Shown: positions 45,170 through 52,380 of the stretch, piece after piece | How positions within the stretch are numbered: the first letter of the stretch is position 1 | Layout: each line of letters starts with the position of its first letter | Assembly (NCBI RefSeq): GCF_023716565.1 | Contig: NZ_CP071848.1 | Coordinates: 2,604,001 to 2,668,000, forward strand | Source: Vibrio sp. SCSIO 43136 | Lineage (GTDB): Bacteria; Pseudomonadota; Gammaproteobacteria; Enterobacterales; Vibrionaceae | Reading direction: 5' to 3' | Length of the DNA: 64,000 nt | The notes under the pieces: model-generated | Told to the model about the DNA's origin: nothing | Seen by the model: only the letters and a program-made list of their open reading frames with translations | Database searches by the model: none | Position numbers and translations under genes: made by a program

Positions 45170-45700
45170 TAAATCTCTGTTAATGGTGATTTTTCCACAT
45201 ATCCCCAAGCGGGGCAAACTTCCATGTCGCATAACCTAATAATTTCTTTTTCACACCGCCACAACTGGATAACTTTCGACCAACTCCAGACTTATCAACA
45301 TTTAAATGAGACCTAAGCCACATTTATTCACCTTTTCTGTGAATAAGTGTGTGAAGAAATAGCATCTAACTCAGATCATAGAGAATAAACAGAACAATAA
45401 ACCATCTCATCATTTGTTGAATAAAGAAATAAACCATTAAAAATCAACAACTAAAACTCACTAGAATAATTTTTAAAGATCTATTTCTTCCATCTACCCA
45501 CTAGAAAATCAGATCGGTCAAAGATCCACCACAACTGATATTATCCACACAAGAGCGAATACTTTTCACCCTGTATCAAAAACTCAACCAATTTATTGCC
45601 CTACCAGGCCTGAATATTGATCCAGTAGTTTAGTATCTAGGTTACTTTCAAACCTAGCCTGTGGATAAGTAATAAAAAGGATCTTTATCCGCATTAGTGT
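45170..45700. other. DARS2-like DnaA-reactivating site
   Basis: This is a long AT-rich non-coding region between rppH and mutH with a cluster of DnaA boxes. Exact matches to TTWTNCACA occur at 45191-45199, 45247-45255, 45338-45346 (reverse), 45541-45549 and 45660-45668 (reverse); the last two are the strongest form, TTATCCACA. One-mismatch boxes lie at 45292-45300, 45324-45332 and 45685-45693. An IHF-like site (AATCAACAACTAA, one mismatch) lies at 45442-45454. In E. coli the mutH/ygdP(rppH) gap holds DARS2, which regenerates ATP-DnaA. Synteny and boxes argue for the same function, although activity is inferred. Confidence 0.8.
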
Positions 45701-45766
45701 TATTTCAAGGAACCTATGGGGAGTTGTGCTAAGATCTTGCGCTAGTGTTCAAACGACCGTCTCGAA

Positions 45767-46450
45767 ATGAAACCAACACCTACCTCAGAAGCAGAATTAC
45801 TCCAACGCGCTTGGGAAATATCCGGCTACAGCTTTGCGGAGCTCGCCGAAGAAGCTGGTATGACTGTGCCCGAAAATCTCAAACGTGAAAAAGGATGGGT
45901 TGGTCAGTTACTTGAATGGCATCTTGGAGCCAGTGCGGGCAGCAAACCTCAACCTGATTTTGTCGAGCTCGGTATTGAGTTAAAAAGCATTCCAATCAGT
46001 CATAAGGGAAAACCTCTTGAGACAACTTTTGTCTCAGTGGCTCCGTTGATTGGTGTGCATGGATTAACTTGGGAGCAAAGCCACGTCAGACATAAGCTTG
46101 CCAAAGTCTTGTGGATCCCTGTCGAGGGTGAAAGAGAGCTACCACTAGGTGAAAGAAAGGTCGGTTCACCTCTGATTTGGAGCCCAGATGAAGAAGAGCA
46201 GCTCCAGCTAAAGCAAGACTGGGAGGAGTTGATGGAGCTAATTGTGTTGGGGCAAGTTGAGCAAATTACGGCCAAGCACGGGCAGTGGTTGCAACTTCGT
46301 CCCAAGGCAGCAAACAGTAAAGCTCTGACCGAAGCTTATGGTGCTAATGGTAAACCGATCATGACGTTGCCCCGTGGGTTTTATTTACGCACCCAGTTTA
46401 CTGCTCGGATCCTTGCCAAGCATTTTGGTAGTGACTTAGTGGACGGATAG
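45767..46450 (+). CDS. mutH: DNA mismatch repair endonuclease MutH
   Basis: MutH nicks the unmethylated strand at hemimethylated GATC sites when activated by MutL. The 227 residues (E. coli 229) hold the catalytic D...E-x-K motif in [14 protein letters not shown], plus [17 protein letters not shown]. Its presence implies Dam methylation in the host. Its last 15 bases overlap the convergent gene at 46436-46741. Confidence 0.97.
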   Translation: MKPTPTSEAELLQRAWEISGYSFAELAEEAGMTVPENLKREKGWVGQLLEWHLGASAGSKPQPDFVELGIELKSIPISHKGKPLETTFVSVAPLIGVHGLTWEQSHVRHKLAKVLWIPVEGERELPLGERKVGSPLIWSPDEEEQLQLKQDWEELMELIVLGQVEQITAKHGQWLQLRPKAANSKALTEAYGANGKPIMTLPRGFYLRTQFTARILAKHFGSDLVDG

Positions 46451-46741
46451 CTCGATATCGTGATATCCCACCGCTTGGTTGCTGCCGCACTCATCGTAAG
46501 CATTATGCAAACGAAGGTAAGCACTTTGTACTCCTAAACGATGAAGCTCGTCTTTTACCTGCTCTAGACTCTGAAAGTGAATGGGCTCATCTTCAATACG
46601 TATAGGCTCAAGATGATGCTTAAATTCCACTGCTAGTAAATAGCTGCCAATGTCAGCACAACTGATGACAAATATTTTTGGGTCTTGTTCATGCTCGAGA
46701 TGTTTGGCGTGCAGCCAGTGATCAAACTGTTCCTTTCTCAT
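46436..46741 (-). CDS. DUF6482-like protein of unknown function
   Basis: This 101-residue soluble protein has no known role. The start at 46741 is chosen because a perfect AAGGAGG lies 8 bases upstream; the frame extends 15 codons further without such a site. The pattern [15 protein letters not shown], then [15 protein letters not shown] and a C-terminal [13 protein letters not shown] resembles the DUF6482 family of gammaproteobacteria; this assignment is from memory of the family. It overlaps the mutH 3' end tail to tail. Confidence 0.75.
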   Translation of the reverse strand: MRKEQFDHWLHAKHLEHEQDPKIFVISCADIGSYLLAVEFKHHLEPIRIEDEPIHFQSLEQVKDELHRLGVQSAYLRLHNAYDECGSNQAVGYHDIELSVH

Positions 46742-46869
46742 CGATGGTGCCTCCTTGGCCAAGTTGATAAGTGCATTAATAAGCATAGACTATAGATCCA
46801 AAGATCTCTTCAAAGCTATTGACCTATCCCCACTCATAAGCGGTATAGTGAAAAGAAAAAGGAGATCCT

Positions 46870-47904
46870 ATGCAACTTCGGAAGCTACCCCACTCATCCT
46901 TAGAAGTGAGCCCGATCTGTTTGGGTACAATGACTTATGGAGAGCAGAACAGTCAGCAAGAGGCGAATTTACAACTCGATTACGCATTAGAGCGTGGCAT
47001 CAATTTCATCGATACCGCAGAAATGTACCCAGTCCCACCTAAAGCGACAACCCAAGGGTTAACCGAGACATATATAGGGAATTGGCTTAAGCAATCGGGC
47101 AAACGCGACAAGGTTATTCTCGCTACCAAAGTCGCAGGTCCTCGCAACGTACCACATGTTCGAGACAATATGTCTCTTGACCGACGCAATGTGCATTTGG
47201 CCGTTGATCACTCCCTCAAGCGTTTGCAAACTGACTATATTGATCTTTACCAAATCCATTGGCCGCAGCGTGAGACCAACTGTTTTGGGCAGCTCAACTA
47301 CCCTTACCCAGATGAGCAGCAACAGGTAACACTGATTGAAACTTTGGAAGCACTGGCCGAGTGTGTTCGCCAAGGGAAAATTCGCTACATCGGGGTATCA
47401 AATGAAACCCCATGGGGTGTTATGAGCATGCTGCATCTTGCAGACAAACATGATTTACCAAGAATTGTCTCGATACAAAACCCTTACAATTTGCTCAACC
47501 GCAGTTTTGAAGTGGGTCTGTCAGAAATCGCACACTATGAAGGGGTTGAATTGCTTGCCTATTCCCCACTTGCGTTTGGCTGCCTATCTGGCAAATATCT
47601 CGATGGTGCAAGGCCTAAAGGAGCAAGGTGTTCTTTGTATGAACGTTTTGTCCGTTACTTCACCCCTCAAGGTGAAGCTGCAACGAAAGAGTATGTTGAA
47701 GTGGCTCGTAAGTTTGGCCTAGATCCTGCCCAAATGGCATTAGCGTTTGTAAATCAAAGACCATTCGTCGCATCAAACATCATTGGTGCAACGACCATGG
47801 AGCAACTTAAGTCGAATATCGATTCTTTGGATATTCAATTGACCGATGAGATTTTGCAAGAGCTTCAAGCCGTCGGCATCAAGTACTCCAACCCTTGCCC
47901 TTGA
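46870..47904 (+). CDS. tas: Aldo/keto reductase, Tas family
   Basis: This is an NADP(H)-dependent aldo-keto reductase. The 344 residues match E. coli Tas (346), whose physiological substrate is uncertain. The family features DTAEMY with the catalytic Tyr near 55, LATKVAG with the catalytic Lys, and YQIHWPQRET are visible. AAAAAGGAG precedes the start. In E. coli tas is also close to mutH. The C-terminus is YSNPCP. Confidence 0.92.
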   Translation: MQLRKLPHSSLEVSPICLGTMTYGEQNSQQEANLQLDYALERGINFIDTAEMYPVPPKATTQGLTETYIGNWLKQSGKRDKVILATKVAGPRNVPHVRDNMSLDRRNVHLAVDHSLKRLQTDYIDLYQIHWPQRETNCFGQLNYPYPDEQQQVTLIETLEALAECVRQGKIRYIGVSNETPWGVMSMLHLADKHDLPRIVSIQNPYNLLNRSFEVGLSEIAHYEGVELLAYSPLAFGCLSGKYLDGARPKGARCSLYERFVRYFTPQGEAATKEYVEVARKFGLDPAQMALAFVNQRPFVASNIIGATTMEQLKSNIDSLDIQLTDEILQELQAVGIKYSNPCP

Positions 47905-47937
47905 TCGATTTTATTTTCTGATGATGGACAATAATAC

Positions 47938-47964
47938 GGGGCAGCCAATACAGGCTGCCCCTTT
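47938..47964. terminator. Terminator hairpin between tas and the DUF1127 gene
   Basis: GGGGCAGCC pairs with GGCTGCCCC across a 6-base loop in the convergent gap. The T run is short on both strands, so strength is uncertain. Confidence 0.75.
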
Positions 47965-47967
47965 AGG

Positions 47968-48222
47968 TTACGTTGCTATTCTAGATCGTAACAGTCGATT
48001 GAAATGACGAATACGGCGTTCGGCTTTTAACGCAGGGCTCTCTGCAGCAATACCAATTGCACGGCCATCGGTTTCTAAACCAATATCACGCAACAAGTGC
48101 TCACTGTGCCATGGTAAGTCATAAGCTGAGCGGCGTACTTTTCTTCGCCATTCACGCTCTTCACGTTTCAGTTCGGCTTTTACTAAAGTTAGTGCTAATC
48201 GAGTGTAAATTGAGTGACGCAT
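47968..48222 (-). CDS. DUF1127 small basic protein
   Basis: This 84-residue basic protein has a C-terminal half resembling DUF1127 (LPWHSEHLLRDIGLETDGRAIG). Members in alphaproteobacteria affect RNA turnover and phosphate or carbon metabolism; the function in vibrios is not established. The start at 48222 (MRHSIYTRLAL) has GGAG 6 bases upstream; the frame is open 7 codons more. It lies downstream of a 31-codon ORF and a strong intercistronic hairpin, probably on one transcript. Confidence 0.85.
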   Translation of the reverse strand: MRHSIYTRLALTLVKAELKREEREWRRKVRRSAYDLPWHSEHLLRDIGLETDGRAIGIAAESPALKAERRIRHFNRLLRSRIAT

Positions 48223-48293
48223 AATAGTCTCCAGTATATTCAAATACTGAGCTGGGAAGTGCGCCTAGGAATCTAAAGATTACTGCGGGGTTG

Positions 48294-48328
48294 ACCCATC
48301 TTGGCTGCATTTCCGCAGCCCAATGGGT
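48294..48328 (-). promoter_or_regulatory. Intercistronic hairpin upstream of the DUF1127 gene
   Basis: ACCCAT/ATGGGT and GGCTGC/GCAGCC form a two-part stem with a small internal loop and a 6-base apical loop, starting 9 bases after the small ORF's stop. No T run follows, so it is more likely a processing or attenuation structure than a terminator. Confidence 0.75.
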
Positions 48329-48337
48329 GCGGATTAA

Positions 48338-48433
48338 TTATCGTTTATCACTGCCAATGGCAGGCATACAGGTAGCGTTAGCGCTAGCCATAGCGAAGAC
48401 ACATGAATGCATTGCAGATACAAAATTAAGCAT
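48338..48433 (-). CDS. Putative 31-residue small protein
   Basis: This short ORF begins MLNFVSAMHSC and ends PAIGSDKR. GGAGG lies exactly 6 bases before its ATG, as good a ribosome site as any in the window. The middle is rich in Ala, Ser and Met, with Cys at positions 11 and 22 and one weakly hydrophobic stretch. A good promoter lies 90-115 bases upstream. I recognise no family. It could be a real small protein or a leader peptide controlling the DUF1127 gene. Confidence 0.6.
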   Translation of the reverse strand: MLNFVSAMHSCVFAMASANATCMPAIGSDKR

Positions 48434-48515
48434 GATGCGCCTCCGTACGTAATTAATCCAAGATAGGTAAGTTATTAATCACCAAACATAATTTCTAAGT
48501 AATCGTTTGGCTTCG

Positions 48516-48530
48516 GTTAAATATTAACCC
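48516..48530. promoter_or_regulatory. Palindrome over the -10 (candidate operator)
   Basis: GGTTAAATATTAACC has perfect 6-bp inverted arms and covers the -10 element of the promoter that serves the small ORF and the DUF1127 gene. Confidence 0.55.
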
Positions 48531-48548
48531 ATTAAATACATTTGGCAA
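48521..48548 (-). promoter_or_regulatory. Putative promoter for small ORF and DUF1127 gene
   Basis: On the minus strand -35 TTGCCA, a 16-base spacer and -10 TAATAT give a good sigma-70 match. The predicted leader to the small ORF is about 80 bases. Confidence 0.65.
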
Positions 48549-48649
48549 TATCTTATTCACAACAGTTATCAAAACATGGTATTCAACTAGTTATGCAACT
48601 AGGCAGATACAGAAATCAGAACAATTGGTAAGTTTACTAAGCTTTAAAA

Positions 48650-48680
48650 GCATAAAAGCGAGGCTTGTGCCTCGCTTTAT
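48650..48680 (-). terminator. Rho-independent terminator after vpsR
   Basis: AAAGCGAGGC pairs with GCCTCGCTTT around a 4-base loop, 29 bases after the vpsR stop. Confidence 0.85.
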
Positions 48681-48706
48681 CTCATTATCTGTTATCTCGC
48701 AGACAC

Positions 48707-50038
48707 CTAAACTTCGCCAGCCTCAGAAATGAGATTGTGCTTATTGAGCAATCGATACATGGTCGCTCGAGATACTCCCAGCTCTTTGGCCGCTAAAGTC
48801 ACCTGTCCTTCGTATGACTCCAGTACCATTAAGATAGCCTCTTTCTCACTGCGCTCACGGATCGCACGCAAGCTTCGCTTATTCTCCATACGCTTCGGAA
48901 GATCCAAGTGGCACTCATCGATCACAACAGAATCTGAAAGCAATACGACTCGTTTTATCTGGTTACTTAACTCACGTAAATTACCTGGCCAATGATACTG
49001 ACACAGTGCTTTCATTGCCGCTTCAGAGTAGCTTTTGGCTTGAGCGTTGTATTCTTGAGAATAGATATTGAGGTAATAGTTGGCCAAAAATGGAATATCA
49101 CTTGGCCTATCTTTCAAGCTCGGAACATTAACTCGTAACACGTTGAGTCGATGATAAAGTTCTTGGTTAAAGTCTCCATCGAGCAACGCTTTTTCCATGT
49201 CACTATGATTAGAAACCAATATACGAACATCAACATTGGCGACAGAATTGTTTGCCGACTCCACCGTACCTTCTTGAAGGTAGTCGAGCAGTCTCTGCTG
49301 GGAAGATGCCGACATACTCAAAATGTCATTGAACAATACCGTGCCACCATCCGCCTGCTCCAATACACACGGCTGGGTGTAATCCAAGCCAAACACTTCT
49401 CGCTCTAGGCGAGTTTCAGACATCGCACTGCAGTTTACGGCAATAAATGGCTTCTTAGAACGAGAAGAAGAATTGTGCACTGCTCGAGCCACCTTCTCCT
49501 TACCTGCTCCCGATTCACCAAAAATCAAAATGCTCACATCGGTAGGACCGACACGTTTTACCTGATCACGTAAGCGTTTGACCGTCATTGAGTCACCGAT
49601 GAGCCCTAAATCACCGTTGTCACCATAGTGTGGCCATACTTTTTTCTCAAGCTTAAGCATGCCTGATTGGTGGCCGATAGTACTAAGCAACTGTGCGTCA
49701 GGGATTGGTGCTGTGAAGAAGTCGATGCAGAAGTTAACGATAAACTGGCAGATGGTATCTGAGGCAAGCTGTGATTCGCGAACAAAGGCAATCCAGCGCA
49801 CATGTTTATGACTGCTGACTAAATTCGCCAAGCCGTTAAGGCTGAATTCATCCTGACTTAAGTCAACCACCCCAATACAGGGACCGACTTCGGTAAATAA
49901 TGTTTGTGCTTCACGTAAGTCATCACATCGTTGACAACGCCATCCTACCTGCTCTAGCACCTTCAACCAGGGTTCATGTATGCCACCAACCAACACCAAA
50001 GAACCCGGTATGGAATCCATACGGAACTGACTACCCAT
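48707..50038 (-). CDS. vpsR: Biofilm transcriptional activator VpsR
   Basis: VpsR is a cyclic-di-GMP-responsive regulator that activates Vibrio exopolysaccharide genes in V. cholerae. The start at 50038 (MGSQFRMDSIPGS) has AAGGA 7 bases upstream and gives 443 residues. Domains are an atypical receiver (about 8-140, sequence VGVDLS-like CIGVVDLSQDEFSLNG), an AAA+ domain with Walker A GESGAGKE and Walker-B-like GGTVLFNDI, and a Fis-type HTH (LAAKELGVSRATMYRLL). The GAFTGA loop needed for sigma-54 contact is missing, consistent with VpsR working with sigma-70. A long hairpin precedes the gene. Confidence 0.94.
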   Translation of the reverse strand: MGSQFRMDSIPGSLVLVGGIHEPWLKVLEQVGWRCQRCDDLREAQTLFTEVGPCIGVVDLSQDEFSLNGLANLVSSHKHVRWIAFVRESQLASDTICQFIVNFCIDFFTAPIPDAQLLSTIGHQSGMLKLEKKVWPHYGDNGDLGLIGDSMTVKRLRDQVKRVGPTDVSILIFGESGAGKEKVARAVHNSSSRSKKPFIAVNCSAMSETRLEREVFGLDYTQPCVLEQADGGTVLFNDILSMSASSQQRLLDYLQEGTVESANNSVANVDVRILVSNHSDMEKALLDGDFNQELYHRLNVLRVNVPSLKDRPSDIPFLANYYLNIYSQEYNAQAKSYSEAAMKALCQYHWPGNLRELSNQIKRVVLLSDSVVIDECHLDLPKRMENKRSLRAIRERSEKEAILMVLESYEGQVTLAAKELGVSRATMYRLLNKHNLISEAGEV

Positions 50039-50078
50039 GAGATTATCCTTGTTACTTAACTTTATTATTGTTAGCAAA

Positions 50079-50118
50079 CTAGGTTGCGAGCATTAGCCCT
50101 TAATATCTCGCAACTTAG
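50079..50118 (-). promoter_or_regulatory. Long inverted repeat upstream of vpsR
   Basis: CTAGGTTGCGAG and CTCGCAACTTAG are 12-bp inverted arms with one mismatch and a 16-base loop that can pair further (ATTA/TAAT). It lies 41 bases ahead of the vpsR ATG. It may be a leader hairpin or a dimeric protein site. Confidence 0.7.
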
Positions 50119-50322
50119 TGATTCTGCCTGTCTCGTTATTAAGACATAGTACAGCAAGGTAAAGGTTACAAGCTGGACAGATCAATGCATACCCATATTA
50201 ATAACAAATAATCATGCAAGAATGTATTTATATTTATGATGCATATGATCTTCGCCGAGGTTTGAAAAATAATTTATAAAATTAATTGGAGTAATGCGAA
50301 GGTAGGAATAAGCTGGAAGTAA

Positions 50323-50347
50323 TAAAAAAGCCGCATCAGAATGCGGC
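50323..50347 (-). terminator. Rho-independent terminator after sspB
   Basis: GCCGCAT pairs with ATGCGGC around a 4-base loop and is followed by TTTTTT on the minus strand. A second overlapping GCCGCA copy permits an alternative stem. Confidence 0.88.
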
Positions 50348-50360
50348 TGCGGCTTTTTAT

Positions 50361-50852
50361 CTATTTCACGACTCGTAAACTTGGACGACCTTTCGGACGT
50401 TCGGGATCTTCACTCGAGGTATTTGTTTCGACAGCTTCAGTCTCTTCAGGTTGCTCAGAATCAACCACATCAAATGAAGATGGTGACACTTCTTCTTCCT
50501 GTGACTGTTGCTCGATATCCATGTACGCCTCTTCTGGCTCAAACATAGTACCTGCGCCGTTTTCACGAGCATAGATAGCATGAACAGCGTACAAAGGCAC
50601 AATCACAGAGTGAGGACGCCCACTGAAACGTGCGTTGAAAGTGATCGCATCATTGCCCAGTTCTAACTGACCAACGGCACGTGGAGCAATGTTAAGAATG
50701 ATCTGGCCGTCTTGCACAAACTCCATCGGAACACGAACACCATTCAGAGTCGCATCAACGACAAGGTGCGGTGTTAAATCGTTATCAACTAACCAGTCAT
50801 AAAAAGCGCGCAACAGATAAGGGCGGCGCGCTGTCATTTGCTCGATATCCAT
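50361..50852 (-). CDS. sspB: ClpXP specificity-enhancing adaptor SspB
   Basis: SspB delivers ssrA-tagged proteins to ClpXP. The 163 residues have a folded domain (about 1-110, with TARRPYLLRAFYDWLVDN and YAVHAIYARENGAGTMF), an acidic flexible linker, and a C-terminal ClpX-binding peptide GRPSLRVVK. Its start overlaps the sspA stop by one base. sspAB downstream of petABC and rplM-rpsI is the classic order. Confidence 0.97.
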   Translation of the reverse strand: MDIEQMTARRPYLLRAFYDWLVDNDLTPHLVVDATLNGVRVPMEFVQDGQIILNIAPRAVGQLELGNDAITFNARFSGRPHSVIVPLYAVHAIYARENGAGTMFEPEEAYMDIEQQSQEEEVSPSSFDVVDSEQPEETEAVETNTSSEDPERPKGRPSLRVVK

Positions 50853-51487
50853 TAGCGAACCAGACGCATCTCACGCTCAGCTTCTGTTAGAGAAGCTAGG
50901 AATGAATCGCGTTCAAATACACGGTTCATGTACACTTTAAGTTCTTTAGAACCAGGGCCGATTAGGTCGATACCTAGCTCAGGAAGACGCCATAGTAGCG
51001 GAGCAAGGTAGCAGTCAATCAAGCTAAATTCTTCGCTCATGAAGTACTCGTACTCAGCAAAGATTGGCGCTAATGTCAGAAGGTCGTTACGCAGTTTGTT
51101 ACGAGCATTTTCAGCTTCTTCAGCATTGCCTTTCACGACTTTCTCAGCCAGTGAGTACCAGTTGTTTTCGATACGGAACATCATTAGACGGCTGTTACCA
51201 CGAGCAACTGGGTAAACAGGCATCAAAGGAGGATGAGGGAAACGCTCATCTAGGTATTCCATAATGATGTTAGAGTTGTAAAGCGCAAGCTCACGATCCA
51301 CTAGCGTTGGAACGGTTTTGTAAGGATTTAACTCAATCAGCTCACTTGGAAGATTATTTTCATCCACCAGCTCAACTTCAACACTTACACCTTTTTCCGC
51401 AAGAACGATACGTACCTGGTGGCTGTACATATCCGAGGCACTTGAGAAAAGAGTCATTACAGAACGTTTATTGGCAGCTACAGCCAT
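50852..51487 (-). CDS. sspA: Stringent starvation protein A
   Basis: SspA is a glutathione-S-transferase-fold protein that binds RNA polymerase and affects stress and virulence genes. The start at 51487 (MAVAANKRSVMTLFSS) has GGAGGG just upstream and gives 211 residues; the frame is open 10 codons further. A thioredoxin-like N-terminal domain contains NPYKTVPTLVDRELALYNS, followed by a helical C-terminal domain with SLIDCYLAPLLWRLPELGI. Confidence 0.96.
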   Translation of the reverse strand: MAVAANKRSVMTLFSSASDMYSHQVRIVLAEKGVSVEVELVDENNLPSELIELNPYKTVPTLVDRELALYNSNIIMEYLDERFPHPPLMPVYPVARGNSRLMMFRIENNWYSLAEKVVKGNAEEAENARNKLRNDLLTLAPIFAEYEYFMSEEFSLIDCYLAPLLWRLPELGIDLIGPGSKELKVYMNRVFERDSFLASLTEAEREMRLVR

Positions 51488-51577
51488 TGAGCCCTCCAGC
51501 ACATTAAAACCAATCAAAACAAGTATTTAATCAAAATTCTTTGCGTTAAATACTTACCGTGACTGTTGATACACATC

Positions 51578-51609
51578 AAAAAAACAATGGAGGCTAACTG
51601 CCTCCATTG
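51578..51609 (-). terminator. Rho-independent terminator after petC
   Basis: CAATGGAGGC pairs with GCCTCCATTG around a 5-base loop and is followed by TTTTTTT on the minus strand. It separates petABC from sspAB. Confidence 0.93.
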
Positions 51610-51639
51610 CACACAAATTAGCGCCGTATGATATCACAT

Positions 51640-52380
51640 TTAGTGAACATCACGCCAATACTCTTTCTTCAGTAGCACGACCACAATAGTGAAGATCACT
51701 AGGAAAGCCATTACCCACCAGCCCATCGCATGACGCTCAAGCTTAACTGGGTCACCTGAATATTCCAGAAAGTTGACTAGGTCGCGAACTGCGTCGTCGT
51801 ACTCTGTCGAGCTCAGTTCACCACGGCCGTTTGAACGTGTACCAACCACCACTTGAACTTCTTCACCATCAACCACTTGTGTTTCAAAGATAGGTTCAGG
51901 AATTCCCTGAAGCTCTTCTAACACGTGTGGCATACCCACGCTTGGGAAAACAATATTGTTTACACCAAATGGACGAGATGGGTCTGCGTAGAAAGTGCGC
52001 AGGTAGGTATATAACCAATCCGTACCACGAACACGAGCCACTAGTGTCAGATCGGGTGGCGGAGCACCAAACCAGTTACCCGCTTGCTTGTTCGGGATAG
52101 AGTTTTCCATCAAAGAACCCACTTTCACTTCTGGGTCAAAGATCAAGTTGTCTTTTAGAAGCTCTACTGGAATACCGATGTCATTTGCTACTCGTTCATA
52201 ACGTTGATACTCCATCGAGTGACAACCAAAACAGTAGTTCATGAACAGCTTGGCACCGTTTTGTAGCGACGCTTGATCGGTCAGATCATTGTTCGCCTTG
52301 TCCAGTGGCACACTTGAGCCACCTGCCGCCATCGCCAATGATGGCAACAGCGCAAAAAGCATTACAATCCACTTTTTCAT
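51640..52380 (-). CDS. petC: Cytochrome c1 of the bc1 complex
   Basis: This heme c subunit carries electrons from the Rieske centre to cytochrome c. The 246 residues have an N-terminal signal peptide (to about AMA at 18), the heme site C50-x-x-C53-H54, and a C-terminal membrane anchor (about 218-238) followed by KKEYWRDVH. Its start overlaps petB by 4 bases. Confidence 0.97.
   Translation of the reverse strand: MKKWIVMLFALLPSLAMAAGGSSVPLDKANNDLTDQASLQNGAKLFMNYCFGCHSMEYQRYERVANDIGIPVELLKDNLIFDPEVKVGSLMENSIPNKQAGNWFGAPPPDLTLVARVRGTDWLYTYLRTFYADPSRPFGVNNIVFPSVGMPHVLEELQGIPEPIFETQVVDGEEVQVVVGTRSNGRGELSSTEYDDAVRDLVNFLEYSGDPVKLERHAMGWWVMAFLVIFTIVVVLLKKEYWRDVH

Noticed and set aside
48553..48561. 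Single TTATTCACA DnaA box upstream of the small ORF
   Set aside because: One isolated box with no neighbours is expected by chance in AT-rich DNA; it is not part of the 45170-45700 cluster.
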